Shown: positions 1 to 8,641, numbered from the stretch's first letter. The stretch is DNA of 64,000 nucleotides from Arthrobacter sp. Soil736 (GCF_001428005.1 NZ_LMSB01000074.1:464-64463); one strand, 5' to 3'. Notes: generated from the sequence alone by a model not told the origin. Translations and numbers: made by a program.

Positions 1-1376
1 CGTCCAAGCTTGCCTCCCTGCATTGGTTCGAAGACACCACCCTCGGCGCCGACCTGGGGCCGGTGTCCACGGACGAGGCCTACCGGGCGATGGACTGGCT
101 CCTGGCCCGCCAGCCAGGGATCGAGTCCGCCCTGGCCCGCCGCTACCTGGGCCCCGCCGCGAACCCCGGGAAGCTGGCGCTCTTTGACTTGTCTTCCTCC
201 TGGGTGACAGGGCACCACAACCCCCTCGCGGCCCGCGGCTACTCCCGCGACAGGAAAAAAGGCGTCGAGCAGATCGAATACGGGATGCTCTCCACCTCCG
301 CGGGCATCCCCGTCGCGGTCCGGGTCGTGCCCGGGAACACCGCGGACCCGGCCGCGTTCACCGGCATCGCGGCAGAGATCAAGGACCTCGCCGGGGTCGA
401 GGAGATGGTCATGGTCGGGGACCGGGGCATGATCACCAGCGCCCGGATCCGGGCCCTGGCCGAGCTCGGCGGCCTGGGCTGGGTGACCTGCCTGCGGGCC
501 CCGGCGATCCAGGCACTGGCACAGGACGACGGGCCGCTGCAGATGAGCCTGTTCGATGAGCAGGACCTCGCCGAAATCAGCCACCCCGACTACCCCGGCG
601 AGAGGCTGATCGCCTGCCGCAACCCCGCCCTCGCCGCCGAACGGGGACGCAAACGCACCGAGCTGCTCGCCGCGACCGAGGACGAACTGGCCACCATCGC
701 CGCCGCCGTGGCCGCCGGCCGCCAGCGGGGCGCCGGGCCGATCGGGGTGCGGGTCGGAAAAATCATCAACCACTACAACATGGCCAAACACTTCACCCTT
801 GACATCACCGACACCACCTTCAGCTACCGGCGCCGGGAAGCATCCATCGCCACCGAAGCCGCCCTGGACGGGATCTACGTCATCCGCACCTCCGTCACCG
901 CCGACCGGCTCGACACGGCAGCGGCCGTGCGCGTCTACAAATCCCTGGCGAACGTGGAGAAAATCTTCCGGTCCCTCAAATCCGTTGACCTGCACATCCG
1001 CCCGATCCACCACCACACCGAGGACCGCACCCGCGCCCACGTGTTCCTCTGCATGCTCGCCGCCCACCTAGCCTGGCATCTGCGCCAGGCCCTGGCCCCG
1101 CTGACCTTCACCGACGAGCACCGACCGGTCCCGGAGAACCCGGTCACCACCGCGACCCGCTCACCCCAGGCACAGACCAAGGCCTCAACCCGCACCCTCG
1201 AGAACGGGGACCCCGCCCGCAGCTTCCGCACACTTCTGGGCCACCTCGCCACCCGGACCCGCAACACCCTCAGAGCGACCGGCACCACCACCTTCGACCT
1301 CCTGGCCCTGCCCACACCAACCCAACGCCAAGCCACCGAACTCATCGACCAGCACGCCGCCGCCCACGGAAAGTAG
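1..1376 (+). CDS. IS1634-family (IS4-like) DDE transposase, 5' end outside window
   Basis: The reading frame is open from the left edge (codons from base 3), so the start lies outside the window and about 457 residues of C-terminal sequence are visible. The order of motifs fits IS1634-type DDE transposases: LFDLSSSW (first Asp, codon 186-188), VMVGDRGMI (second Asp, 420-422), and VEKIFRSLK (catalytic Glu, 957-959) followed by a His-rich IRPIHHH stretch and a hydrophobic C-terminal helix. The enzyme would cut and rejoin the ends of its own element. The frame ends at TAG 1374-1376, just before a hairpin and the inferred right end of the element. Family assignment is from motif recognition, not a search. 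Confidence 0.85.
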   Translation, partial: SKLASLHWFEDTTLGADLGPVSTDEAYRAMDWLLARQPGIESALARRYLGPAANPGKLALFDLSSSWVTGHHNPLAARGYSRDRKKGVEQIEYGMLSTSAGIPVAVRVVPGNTADPAAFTGIAAEIKDLAGVEEMVMVGDRGMITSARIRALAELGGLGWVTCLRAPAIQALAQDDGPLQMSLFDEQDLAEISHPDYPGERLIACRNPALAAERGRKRTELLAATEDELATIAAAVAAGRQRGAGPIGVRVGKIINHYNMAKHFTLDITDTTFSYRRREASIATEAALDGIYVIRTSVTADRLDTAAAVRVYKSLANVEKIFRSLKSVDLHIRPIHHHTEDRTRAHVFLCMLAAHLAWHLRQALAPLTFTDEHRPVPENPVTTATRSPQAQTKASTRTLENGDPARSFRTLLGHLATRTRNTLRATGTTTFDLLALPTPTQRQATELIDQHAAAHGK

Positions 1377-1453
1377 CCAGACACCCACCCAGCAAAAACG
1401 CCGGAATCCCCGCCAACACGGGGATTCCGGCGTCTCAACCTGCGTAACTTCGG
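1355..1453 (+). repeat. 99-bp direct repeat, copy 1 (IS 3' end)
   Basis: These 99 bp contain the last codons of the transposase, its stop, the 13-bp hairpin and the presumed IS terminus. They are repeated, as far as read by eye without mismatch, 134 bp downstream. A 35-bp unrelated sequence (1454-1488) separates the copies. Confidence 0.9.
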
Positions 1454-1488
1454 ACCTTGCTGGCCTTGAACGCGCCCGTCGCGCCGGT

Positions 1489-1587
1489 CGCCGCCGCCCA
1501 CGGAAAGTAGCCAGACACCCACCCAGCAAAAACGCCGGAATCCCCGCCAACACGGGGATTCCGGCGTCTCAACCTGCGTAACTTCGG
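1489..1587 (+). repeat. 99-bp direct repeat, copy 2 (IS 3' end remnant)
   Basis: Second copy of the IS 3' end. It starts inside what would be transposase codons and ends at 1587, one base before the stop codon (read on the minus strand) of the MerR-family gene. It carries its own copy of the hairpin, which may act as a terminator for the MerR gene or for reads out of the IS. Confidence 0.88.
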
Positions 1588-1588
1588 T

Positions 1589-2233
1589 TTAAGCGTCCTC
1601 GTAGCGCCGGATGGCGTGGCTCGCCTGAGCGAACGCAAGGAGCTTGAGCACCAGCTGACTGTGCATATGCATGCCGACGGCGGCCGTCATGATCAGCCGG
1701 TTGACGTCGTCAGGCGCAGTGGTCGCGGCGATGTCCAGATCGGCAATGGTGTCCAGCGCCTTGCTGTAAGCATCGAGCAGCTCGGTGGTCACCGGAATGT
1801 TCAGGCTGTCCATCAGCGCCACGTGGGCGTTCAATGCGTTTCTCGCATCGCTGGGCGCGTCCGGCCAGTTCCGCAAACGCACGACGGCGTCGCCCGCCGG
1901 AGTGCGGATGTCACCGTGCTCCGTGCCCACCTCGTCCAGCCGCAGCACCGTGCGCTGGACGGCCGCAAGGAGCTCAAGGCGGGGAACGCCGTCGTCGGCG
2001 AGTTTGAGGAGCTTCCTGATCTGTGCGATGTTCAGGCCGACCACGCGGCGAAGGGCCTGAATGAGTTCCAGCCGGCTTGCGTGCTGGGGCGAATACCGCG
2101 CCCGGGTCGCGGTGATGGCCTGTCCTGCGGGCAACAATCCCTCGCGCAGGTAGAACTTGATGCTCGCGGGCGGGACGCCTGTCCGCTCGCTCAGCTCCTT
2201 GAGCTGCAATCCGCCTCCCTCGTTCAACGTCAT
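1589..2233 (-). CDS. MerR-family transcriptional regulator
   Basis: About 214 residues. The N-terminus carries a MerR winged HTH: LQLKELSERTGVP followed by SIKFYLREGLLP, then a dimerisation helix region (RLELIQALRRVVGLNIAQIR). The start at 2233 is chosen because the HTH begins about ten residues later. The C-terminal effector region is all-helical and not recognised. The gene is divergent from a DUF2306 membrane protein, and the shared 60-bp gap holds GGATAG repeats. The stop codon sits one base from the IS terminus at 1587, so the native C-terminus may have been altered by the insertion. MerR identity is firm; the effector is unknown. Confidence 0.85.
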   Translation of the reverse strand: MTLNEGGGLQLKELSERTGVPPASIKFYLREGLLPAGQAITATRARYSPQHASRLELIQALRRVVGLNIAQIRKLLKLADDGVPRLELLAAVQRTVLRLDEVGTEHGDIRTPAGDAVVRLRNWPDAPSDARNALNAHVALMDSLNIPVTTELLDAYSKALDTIADLDIAATTAPDDVNRLIMTAAVGMHMHSQLVLKLLAFAQASHAIRRYEDA

Positions 2234-2299
2234 TGGATAGCGGAACCGGTGGCTGCTATCTTGATGTACACCATTGGATAGTGGTTCTATCCTATGACT
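2231..2299 (+). promoter_or_regulatory. Divergent MerR/DUF2306 control region
   Basis: The dyad GGATAG-TGGTT-CTATCC lies at 2276-2292, and a further CATTGGATAG copy lies at 2231-2240. A TTGATG -35-like box (2261-2266) and a TATCCT -10-like box (2288-2293) are 21 bp apart. Overlong spacing is typical of MerR-activated promoters, but 21 bp exceeds the usual 19-20. The -10 box ends 6 nt before ATG 2300, predicting a leaderless DUF2306 mRNA. That MerR binds here is inference from position. Confidence 0.55.
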
Positions 2300-2899
2300 A
2301 TGGACCACTGGAATGCGCTGCTTGTCAGCCACGTAGTTGCCGCGCTATTCGTCCTCGCCATCGGCCCCGTCCAGATCTTCAGGCGCCGCCGCGACCGCAT
2401 ACACCGCACCATGGGGTACCTGTGGGTGGCCGCGATGTACTACGTCTGCGTCAGCAGCTTCTGGATTGTCAGTGAGGGGCATTTCACCTGGCTGCACGGG
2501 CTGTCCGCTTTCACCATCGTGACCGTCACCCTCGGGCTCATCAGCGCCATCAGACGCAACATCCGGTCCCACCTCGGCAACATGATCGGCAGCTACATCG
2601 GCATTGCCGTGGCGTTCATCTTTGCCGTTACGGTGCCGGGCCGGGCGATTCCGCAGCTCCTGGCCGAGGACGCGCCCACCGCTTTCTACGTGGCCGGGCT
2701 CGTGGTGGTGAGTGTGGTGGTGGTGTTCGTTTCACTCAAGCGCGGAGGCCGCACGGGTGGACCTGCCGGTTCGAGGACCGCGTCGGTGTTGGCAGCGGGA
2801 CAAGGCGCCGGGCAGGCGGGTCCGGCTGATCTGACTGGTCCGGGAGAACCGGCCGAACTACCGGAAGGACAACCAGCAGCCAGCCGGACATCCTCATGA
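2300..2899 (+). CDS. DUF2306 integral membrane protein
   Basis: About 199 residues with four hydrophobic segments (beginning WNALLVSHVVAALFVL) and the conserved-looking layout of DUF2306 proteins: GPVQIFRRRRDRIHRTMGYL after the first helix, WIVSEGHFTWLHGL in the middle. The C-terminal ~60 residues are a polar Gly/Pro/Ala-rich tail. Two ATGs (2294, 2300) are possible; 2300 is preferred because a TATCCT box ends 6 nt before it and no ribosome binding site is present. Function of DUF2306 is unknown. The divergent MerR gene suggests inducible expression. Confidence 0.75.
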   Translation: MDHWNALLVSHVVAALFVLAIGPVQIFRRRRDRIHRTMGYLWVAAMYYVCVSSFWIVSEGHFTWLHGLSAFTIVTVTLGLISAIRRNIRSHLGNMIGSYIGIAVAFIFAVTVPGRAIPQLLAEDAPTAFYVAGLVVVSVVVVFVSLKRGGRTGGPAGSRTASVLAAGQGAGQAGPADLTGPGEPAELPEGQPAASRTSS

Positions 2900-2908
2900 A
2901 AATGCCGG

Positions 2909-2990
2909 ACGCTCTCTCACTTCCTGCGCGTCTGGGGGCGATCCTCTCTCACTTCCTGCACGTTTCGAGGTGACGCTCTCTCACCCCGCG
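2909..2990 (-). repeat. Short repeat array, left side of DUF559 gene
   Basis: About 2.6 units of 31-32 bp built on CTCTCTCACTTCCTGC (units start near 2909, 2940 and 2972). The same motif, reverse-complemented (AAGTGRGAGAG), forms the array at 4011-4122 on the other side of the gene. The last unit overlaps the 3' end of the DUF559 gene. Confidence 0.75.
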
Positions 2991-3940
2991 TCGGCAAATC
3001 CGGATGCATGAGGATGATCCAGCCATGCGGTGCGCAGTATCCGTTTGATCCTCCCGATGGCCGTTTGGAAACCGTCAGCAAGATCGTCCTTGTGAAGTAC
3101 TAGGACAGTCCAGCCAGCCGATTCGAAAGCCTTGTCACGCCGTCTGTCACTTAGGGCCTGCGCGTCAAGAAGGTGATGTCCGCCGTCGTACTGGATGGCC
3201 AGGCGGCGGTGACGGTAGCCGAGATCGGCCGTCGGTGACACGGCGTCACCGACTCGCAATGCCAGTTGGAGATCCGGTTCGGGGAGACCGGCGTCGGCCA
3301 TGGCCAAACGCAGCAGCGATTCCGGCGCAGAGTCGGCGCCGACCCGCATCAGATCCAGAGCTTCCCTGGCGCGGACAACACCCTGAAGGTTCGGATGACG
3401 GCCGACCAAGGAACGGAGCCCGTCCAGGGTATCGAACGGCTGGGTCCGGCCTTCGAATTCAACCCGCGGAACACGGATGATCTGATCGCCCATGCACACC
3501 AGATCACTCACCGACAGCCGTCTTGCCAAATCCAGCCATGTCCGCGATCGCGTGCTGATGCGGATGCCGTCGACCGATTCAATCTCGTCCTCCCGGGCCA
3601 GTACGGTGTGCCCAAGTACGCCCTTGCGGCGCACCGAGGGCAGGGACCTGGGCTTGCTCAGATGTAGCTCAGTCGAGTCCGCCAGCCAGGGTGGCAACAA
3701 CTGGCACCGAAGGCGTGCGGCAGTGACGTGGGAAATCCAGGCCCCGGGCGACGCCGCAGACAGGGCCCGCGCTGCGGCCTCCAGTTCAAAGCTCCAGTCC
3801 GCCGGGCGGTAGAGTCCGCGACCAACATGGACCACGTCTTTTCGCCGCAGCCTGTTTGCGGAAACTCCGTGGGCCCGCGCCGAATCGAACGTGAATGGAG
3901 CCATTGCAAGCAGCCCGGGCAGATTGTTGCTCTTTTGCAT
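2981..3940 (-). CDS. DUF559/Vsr-like nuclease-fold protein
   Basis: 319 residues. The N-terminal part resembles AbiEi-like or actinobacterial DUF559 leader regions (RRKDVVHVGRGLYRPAD followed by HVTAARLRC). The C-terminal 110 residues carry the nuclease-like core: ADLGYRHRRLAIQYDGGHH, then DRRRDKAFESAGWTVLVL, i.e. the Asp/Tyr-Asp-Gly-His pattern and the GW turn of the MTES_1575/DUF559 group. The start at 3940 is supported by a CAGAAT box 6 nt upstream. Such genes are common in Micrococcaceae and their role is not established. Both flanks carry the same repeat motif in inverted orientation. Confidence 0.75.
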   Translation of the reverse strand: MQKSNNLPGLLAMAPFTFDSARAHGVSANRLRRKDVVHVGRGLYRPADWSFELEAAARALSAASPGAWISHVTAARLRCQLLPPWLADSTELHLSKPRSLPSVRRKGVLGHTVLAREDEIESVDGIRISTRSRTWLDLARRLSVSDLVCMGDQIIRVPRVEFEGRTQPFDTLDGLRSLVGRHPNLQGVVRAREALDLMRVGADSAPESLLRLAMADAGLPEPDLQLALRVGDAVSPTADLGYRHRRLAIQYDGGHHLLDAQALSDRRRDKAFESAGWTVLVLHKDDLADGFQTAIGRIKRILRTAWLDHPHASGFADAG

Positions 3941-4010
3941 GCTGGCATTCTGACCCGAAAAGCGGTGACGCTGCAGAAGTTATCCACAGGTAGTGGTTGG
4001 GCGTCGCAAC

Positions 4011-4122
4011 AAGTGGGAGAGCGTTGGGGAGGGGGCGACGGGAAGTGGGAGAGGGTTGGGGAGGGAGCGACGGGTAGTGGGAGAGGGTTGGGGGAGGGGG
4101 GCGACGGGAAGTGAGAGAGGGT
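4011..4122 (+). repeat. G-rich tandem repeat array, right side of DUF559 gene
   Basis: About 3.4 units of 32-34 bp, each starting AAGTGGGAGAG or a variant and continuing into a run rich in G (GTTGGGGAGGGGGCGACGGG type), at 4011, 4043, 4076 and 4109. It ends exactly at the stop codon of fhs. The fourth unit (AAGTGAGAGAG) is the reverse complement of the core motif in the 2909-2990 array. Confidence 0.8.
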
Positions 4123-5805
4123 CTAGAAGAGGCCCACCGGATTGCCGTCGTCGTCCACGTCCATCCGCATGGCGGCGGGAACCGCCGGCAGGCCCGGCAT
4201 GGTCATCACCGCGCCCGTAAGCGCCACGATGAAGCCGGCGCCGGTCTTGGGGATGAGGTCGCGCACGTGGATGGTGAAGCCCTTGGGTGCGCCCAGCCTG
4301 GAGGCGTCGTCGGTGAACGAGTACTGGGTCTTGGCCATGCAGATCGGCAGGCCGGACCAGCCGTTTTTCTCGATGTCCGCAAGCCGCTTGAGGGCCGGCA
4401 CCGAGAAGTCCACGCCGTCCGCACCATAGATTTCCTGGACGATGCTCCGGATCTTGTCCTCCACGGACAGCTCCAGCGGGTAGAGGTGCCGGAAGGAACT
4501 GGGCGCGGCCACGGCTGCAGCCACCTTCGCGGCGAGCTCGTCGCCGCCGTCGCCGCCACCGCCGCGGCCCCAGACATCCGCCACCGCCGCCTGGACGCCT
4601 TCGCCGGCGCACCAGTCGAGCAGCCAGTCGAGTTCCTCCTGCGTGTCTGAGGCGAACTTGTTGATGGCAACCACCGGCGTGACGCCGAACTTCTCGACGT
4701 TCCGGACATGCCGGCGGAGGTTGGCCACGCCGGCCGCGAGTGCCTCCACGTTCGGTTCCTTGAGCCGGTCCTTGGCGACCCCGCCGTGCATCTTGAGTGC
4801 GCGCACGGTGGCAACCACCACCACGGCGGCGGGCGCAACATCGGCCACCCGGGCCTTGATGTCCATGAACTTCTCCGCGCCCAGGTCCGCCCCGAAGCCT
4901 GCCTCCGTGACCACGATGTCCGCCAGCCGGCGGGCAGTCTGGGTGGCGATGAGGGAGTTGCAGCCGTGCGCGATGTTGGCGAACGGGCCGCCGTGCACCA
5001 GCGCCGGCGTCCCGGCGATGGTCTGCACCAGGTTGGGCTTGATGGCGTCCTTGAGCAGCAGCGTGAGCGCGCCCTGGACACCCAGGTCCGCCACGGTGAC
5101 GGGGGCGCGGTCGTAGGTATAGCCGAAGGTGATGCGTCCCAGCCGATCGCGGAGGTCGGGAATCCCGGTGGCGAGGCAGAACACCGCCATGATCTCCGAG
5201 GCCACGGTGATGTCGAAGCCGTCCTGCCGCGGGATGCCCTGCGTGGGGCCGCCGAGCCCGATCACCACTTCCCGGAGGGACCTGTCGTTCATGTCCAGGA
5301 CGCGTTTGAACGTCATCCGCCGAGGATCGATGTTCAGCTCGTTGCCCTGGTAGATGTGGTTGTCCACGAGGGCCATGAGCGCATTGTTGGCGGACGTCAC
5401 GGCATGGAAGTCGCCGGTGAAGTGCAGGTTGATCTCGTCCATGGGCACCACCTGGGAGAACCCTCCGCCGGTGGCCCCGCCCTTCATGCCCAGGATGGGG
5501 CCCAGCGAGGGCTCACGCAGCGCGATCATCACGCGGTGGCCCGCCCGGGCCAGGGAGTCCGCGAGGCCCACCGTCGTGGTCGATTTCCCCTCACCCGCCG
5601 GCGTGGGCGACATCGCCGACACCAGGACCACCTTCCCGGCCGCGGCAGGAGCCGTCAGTTTCGCGGGATCGATCTTCGCCTTGTAGCGGCCGTAGTGTTC
5701 CAGGGCCTCGGCATCGATTCCGGCCGCGGCCGCGATGTCATCGATGGGCCGCAGAACAGCTCTGCGGGCAATTTCCAGGTCGCTGAGGGGGGTGCTGTCA
5801 GACAT
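4123..5805 (-). CDS. fhs: Formate-tetrahydrofolate ligase
   Basis: 560 residues, the usual length of this family. It makes 10-formyl-THF from formate, THF and ATP in the cytoplasm. The P-loop PTPAGEGKSTTT lies at residues 67-78, and the family segments MIALREPSLGPILGMKGGA and NIAHGCNS are readable. Two adjacent ATGs exist; the second (5805) is preferred since AGGA lies 5 nt upstream of it and only 2 nt from the first. It lies 50 bp downstream of mshA on the same strand and may share its transcript. The G-rich repeat array begins immediately after its stop. Confidence 0.95.
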   Translation of the reverse strand: MSDSTPLSDLEIARRAVLRPIDDIAAAAGIDAEALEHYGRYKAKIDPAKLTAPAAAGKVVLVSAMSPTPAGEGKSTTTVGLADSLARAGHRVMIALREPSLGPILGMKGGATGGGFSQVVPMDEINLHFTGDFHAVTSANNALMALVDNHIYQGNELNIDPRRMTFKRVLDMNDRSLREVVIGLGGPTQGIPRQDGFDITVASEIMAVFCLATGIPDLRDRLGRITFGYTYDRAPVTVADLGVQGALTLLLKDAIKPNLVQTIAGTPALVHGGPFANIAHGCNSLIATQTARRLADIVVTEAGFGADLGAEKFMDIKARVADVAPAAVVVVATVRALKMHGGVAKDRLKEPNVEALAAGVANLRRHVRNVEKFGVTPVVAINKFASDTQEELDWLLDWCAGEGVQAAVADVWGRGGGGDGGDELAAKVAAAVAAPSSFRHLYPLELSVEDKIRSIVQEIYGADGVDFSVPALKRLADIEKNGWSGLPICMAKTQYSFTDDASRLGAPKGFTIHVRDLIPKTGAGFIVALTGAVMTMPGLPAVPAAMRMDVDDDGNPVGLF

Positions 5806-5855
5806 CATCGTCCTTCACTGTCGGCGGGAATCCTGTGGGGTTCTCCGGTCAGCGC

Positions 5856-7133
5856 TTAGCCGGTGAGCCGCGGCGCGTAGTCGGCCGGCACCTTGTGGCT
5901 GCCGGAAAATTCGTCGACGGCGGCGTGGTAGCTCTCCAGCGTGATGGCCGCCGTGCGCTGCCACCCGGAATTCTCAGCGTGGACCGATGCCGCCCGGCCC
6001 ATGTCCTCCCTCGTGGCGGGGTCGTCGTACAGGGCCTCCAGTGCGTCGGCCCAGTCCGCGGCGCGGTGTCCGTCCACCAGCAGTCCCGTGCGGCCCTCGC
6101 TGATGGCGCGGGAAAGGCCGCCCACCCGCGTCGCCACCACAGGGGTGCCGCAGGCCTGGGCTTCCAGCGCCACGAGTCCGAAGGATTCGCTGTACGACGG
6201 CATCACCACGACGTCGGCGGACCGGAACCAGCCCGCAAGCGTCGGTGCGCCGACCGGCGGATGGTGGGTGACGACGTCGTCCATTCCGGCGGCGCTGACC
6301 AGCGACTTCAGGTTGAAGTCCTTGGCGCCGCTGAGGGCCCCCAGAACCGTCAGCTTCAGGTCGATCTCCGGGCGGCGCTCGCGGAGCAGCGCCGCGGCCT
6401 TCACCAGGACCTGCGGGCCCTTGAGCCGCTGGATGCGGCCGGCGAACAGGAGGTGGAACGTGCCCGGTGCGATGCCGCGCTCGGCGCGCGAACGGCTGCG
6501 GAACGCGGGGGTGAAGACGGCGAGGTCGACGCCCGGGGGAGCGACGTCGATGTGGTCGAAGTCCGCGTTGTAGTGCGACACGAGCTCGGCGGCCTCGGCG
6601 CTGGTGTTGGCGATCAGGCGCGCGGCGCCTTCCACGATCCGGTGTTCGCCGTCCTCGCGGCGGCGCGGCTCCGGACTTTCGCCCGACTGCAGCAGGAGGT
6701 TCTTGACCTTGGCCATGGTGTGCATCGTGTGCACCAGCGGAACTCCCCACATTTCGGACAGCTCCAGCCCGGCCACGCCTGACACCCAGTAGTGGGAATG
6801 GATGAGGTCGTAGCGGCCGTGCGGCTGGCGCTCGCGGATCCGTTCGATCTCGGCCACCATGCTGTGCAGCAGTTCCGGCAGTTCCTCTTTGGGCAGCTTC
6901 CGGGGCGGCCCCGCCATCACATTGTGGACGCAGACACCGGGATCCGGATGCTCGACGGCGGGCTGGCCGGCGGAGGTGGACCGCGTGAAGATCTCCACCT
7001 CCACGCCGTGCTCCGCAAGTGCCGAGGCGAGGCCGCGGATGTAGACGTTCATGCCGCCGGCGTCACCGGAACCGGGCTGTTCCATCGGGGACGTGTGCAG
7101 CGACAGGAAGGCCACGCGCTTGATCAGGGTCAT
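5856..7133 (-). CDS. mshA: D-inositol-3-phosphate glycosyltransferase (mycothiol synthesis)
   Basis: 425 residues. MshA transfers GlcNAc from UDP-GlcNAc to inositol 3-phosphate, the first step of mycothiol synthesis. The GT-B/GT4 layout is clear: SPMEQPGSGDAGGMNVYIRG near the N-terminus, HSHYWVSGVAGLEL, HTMHTMAKVKN, and the donor-site motif MPSYSESFGLVALEAQACG. The start at 7133 is chosen because it follows a GGAG ribosome binding site (read GAGAGGAGAGCC) and MshA proteins begin just before the GMNV loop. The frame is open upstream to 7343, but that extension lacks family similarity. Confidence 0.92.
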   Translation of the reverse strand: MTLIKRVAFLSLHTSPMEQPGSGDAGGMNVYIRGLASALAEHGVEVEIFTRSTSAGQPAVEHPDPGVCVHNVMAGPPRKLPKEELPELLHSMVAEIERIRERQPHGRYDLIHSHYWVSGVAGLELSEMWGVPLVHTMHTMAKVKNLLLQSGESPEPRRREDGEHRIVEGAARLIANTSAEAAELVSHYNADFDHIDVAPPGVDLAVFTPAFRSRSRAERGIAPGTFHLLFAGRIQRLKGPQVLVKAAALLRERRPEIDLKLTVLGALSGAKDFNLKSLVSAAGMDDVVTHHPPVGAPTLAGWFRSADVVVMPSYSESFGLVALEAQACGTPVVATRVGGLSRAISEGRTGLLVDGHRAADWADALEALYDDPATREDMGRAASVHAENSGWQRTAAITLESYHAAVDEFSGSHKVPADYAPRLTG

Positions 7134-7333
7134 GGCTCTCCTCTCTGCTCGCGGGACGCACACAAGGGCGCCCTGAAATGCTCCAGTGGGAACTGCATCC
7201 GGTAAAACACTACTCCTGAAGAACCGGAGCGTTGGCGGCTCGTGCAGTCCTGCCATCCCGGCGGCTAAAGGCCCGCCCCAATGGGCCCTCCAGATTGGTA
7301 GACGGGCTGATGCCGGCACCCTAAGCTCCAACC

Positions 7334-8608
7334 ATGGCCTCAATCATTGTTTGCAGCGGACCGCATGACGGGCACGTCTCACCGATGCTGGGGGTCGCGC
7401 GGCATTTGATCTCCCGCGGGCACCGGGTGCGGTTCCTGACCGGTCCCGCCTACGCGGACGCTGTCCGTGCACTCGGGGCAGAGTTTCTTGCCTTGGGCGA
7501 GGGGGCTGCGTATCCGCCGCCCCAGGCCAGCACCGCCACGGGCGTTGCGGCTATACGTGAGGGGGTCCGCGCGCTCGCGATCGATCCGGCGCGCGGCCAG
7601 TACGAGCCCCTGGCGGCGGCGATCGCCGCCGAGCCGACCGACGCCGTGCTTGCCGAGGTGACCTTTGTCGGCGCAGCGACGCTGTCGAGGCTGCCCCGCG
7701 AGCAGCGTCCTGCCGTCATCGCGTGCGGCATTCTGCCGCTGACGCTGTCCAGCCAGGACTGCGCGCCCTACGGTATGGGGCTGCCACCCGGAAACGGGCG
7801 CGGATCCCGTCTGCGGAACAGGGCGCTGAACTGGCTGGTCATGAATGTTGTGCTGCGGGACAGCCAGCGGCAGGTCGACTCCCTCGTGCGCGAACTGGTG
7901 GGTGCGGAGAAGGACGGTTTGTTCATCCTCGACTGGACCCGCCGCGTCGAACTCATGGCCCAGTTCACCGTGCCGGAGTTTGAATATCCAAGGTCGGACG
8001 CGCCGGACAGCCTGCGCTTCTTCGGGCCCATGTCCCGCCACGCCGCCACGGGGAGCGCGAAACCGGCCTGGTGGGGCGATCTCGACGGCCCGCGTCCAAT
8101 TGTCTACGTGACGCAGGGGACCGTCTCGAACGAAGACTTTACGGCCTTGGTCGCCCCGACGCTCGAAGCGCTGGCCGAGGAGGATGTCACGGTGGTGGTC
8201 AGCACCGGCCGGCGTCCCCTGTCAGCCCTGCCGCCGCTTCCGGCCAACGCGCGCGCCGCCGAGTTCCTGCCGGACGCCGAACTCCTGCCGAAGGTCGCCG
8301 TTTACGTCACGAACGGCGGGTACGGCGGGCTTCACTACGCGATGGAGAACGGCGTGCCCATCGTTGTCGCGGGCGATACCGAGGACAAGCCGGAGGGAGC
8401 GGCCAGGGTGGCCTGGGCCGGCGCAGGAATAAACCTCAAGACAGGGCGTCCGAAGCCCTCTGCCATCCGGGACGCGGTGCGGAAGGTCCTGGACGATCCG
8501 CGGTACCAGGCCGGCAGCAGGCGCATCGGCGCAGCGATCGCCGCTTCGCCTGGCGTGGACGGGCTCATGGACGAGCTGGATACGATCCTGGCCGCGAAAA
8601 AGGCCTGA
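7334..8608 (+). CDS. GT1-type glycosyltransferase (UDP-sugar/macrolide GT-like)
   Basis: 424 residues with GT-B architecture: an N-terminal acceptor domain beginning IIVCSGPHDGHVSPMLGVA and a C-terminal donor domain with VYVTQGTVSNED, LPKVAVYVTNGGYGGLHYAM and GVPIVVAGDTEDKPEGAARV, matching the MGT/UGT group that glycosylates small hydrophobic molecules. The substrate cannot be told. Expression is likely leaderless (TAAGCT at 7322-7327, 6 nt before ATG). It is convergent with the next gene; a hairpin lies between them. Confidence 0.85.
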   Translation: MASIIVCSGPHDGHVSPMLGVARHLISRGHRVRFLTGPAYADAVRALGAEFLALGEGAAYPPPQASTATGVAAIREGVRALAIDPARGQYEPLAAAIAAEPTDAVLAEVTFVGAATLSRLPREQRPAVIACGILPLTLSSQDCAPYGMGLPPGNGRGSRLRNRALNWLVMNVVLRDSQRQVDSLVRELVGAEKDGLFILDWTRRVELMAQFTVPEFEYPRSDAPDSLRFFGPMSRHAATGSAKPAWWGDLDGPRPIVYVTQGTVSNEDFTALVAPTLEALAEEDVTVVVSTGRRPLSALPPLPANARAAEFLPDAELLPKVAVYVTNGGYGGLHYAMENGVPIVVAGDTEDKPEGAARVAWAGAGINLKTGRPKPSAIRDAVRKVLDDPRYQAGSRRIGAAIAASPGVDGLMDELDTILAAKKA

Positions 8609-8641
8609 ACAAACGGCCGCAGCCGGGAGCGGCGTAGGGTC

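Larger units (their letters stand above)
1..1453 (+). mobile_element. IS1634-type insertion sequence, right part
   Basis: The element includes the transposase and about 77 bp of right-end non-coding DNA. The right end is inferred at 1453 (GTAACTTCGG), because the 99 bp ending there recur at 1489-1587 and the sequences after the two copies differ. A perfect 13-bp stem (1399-1411 with 1420-1432, 7-nt loop) lies between the transposase stop and the end. The left end is not in the window. Confidence 0.7.

Noticed and set aside
4011..4122. CRISPR-like array
   Set aside because: Units are contiguous G-rich tandem repeats of 32-34 bp with no unique spacers, and no cas genes are near.
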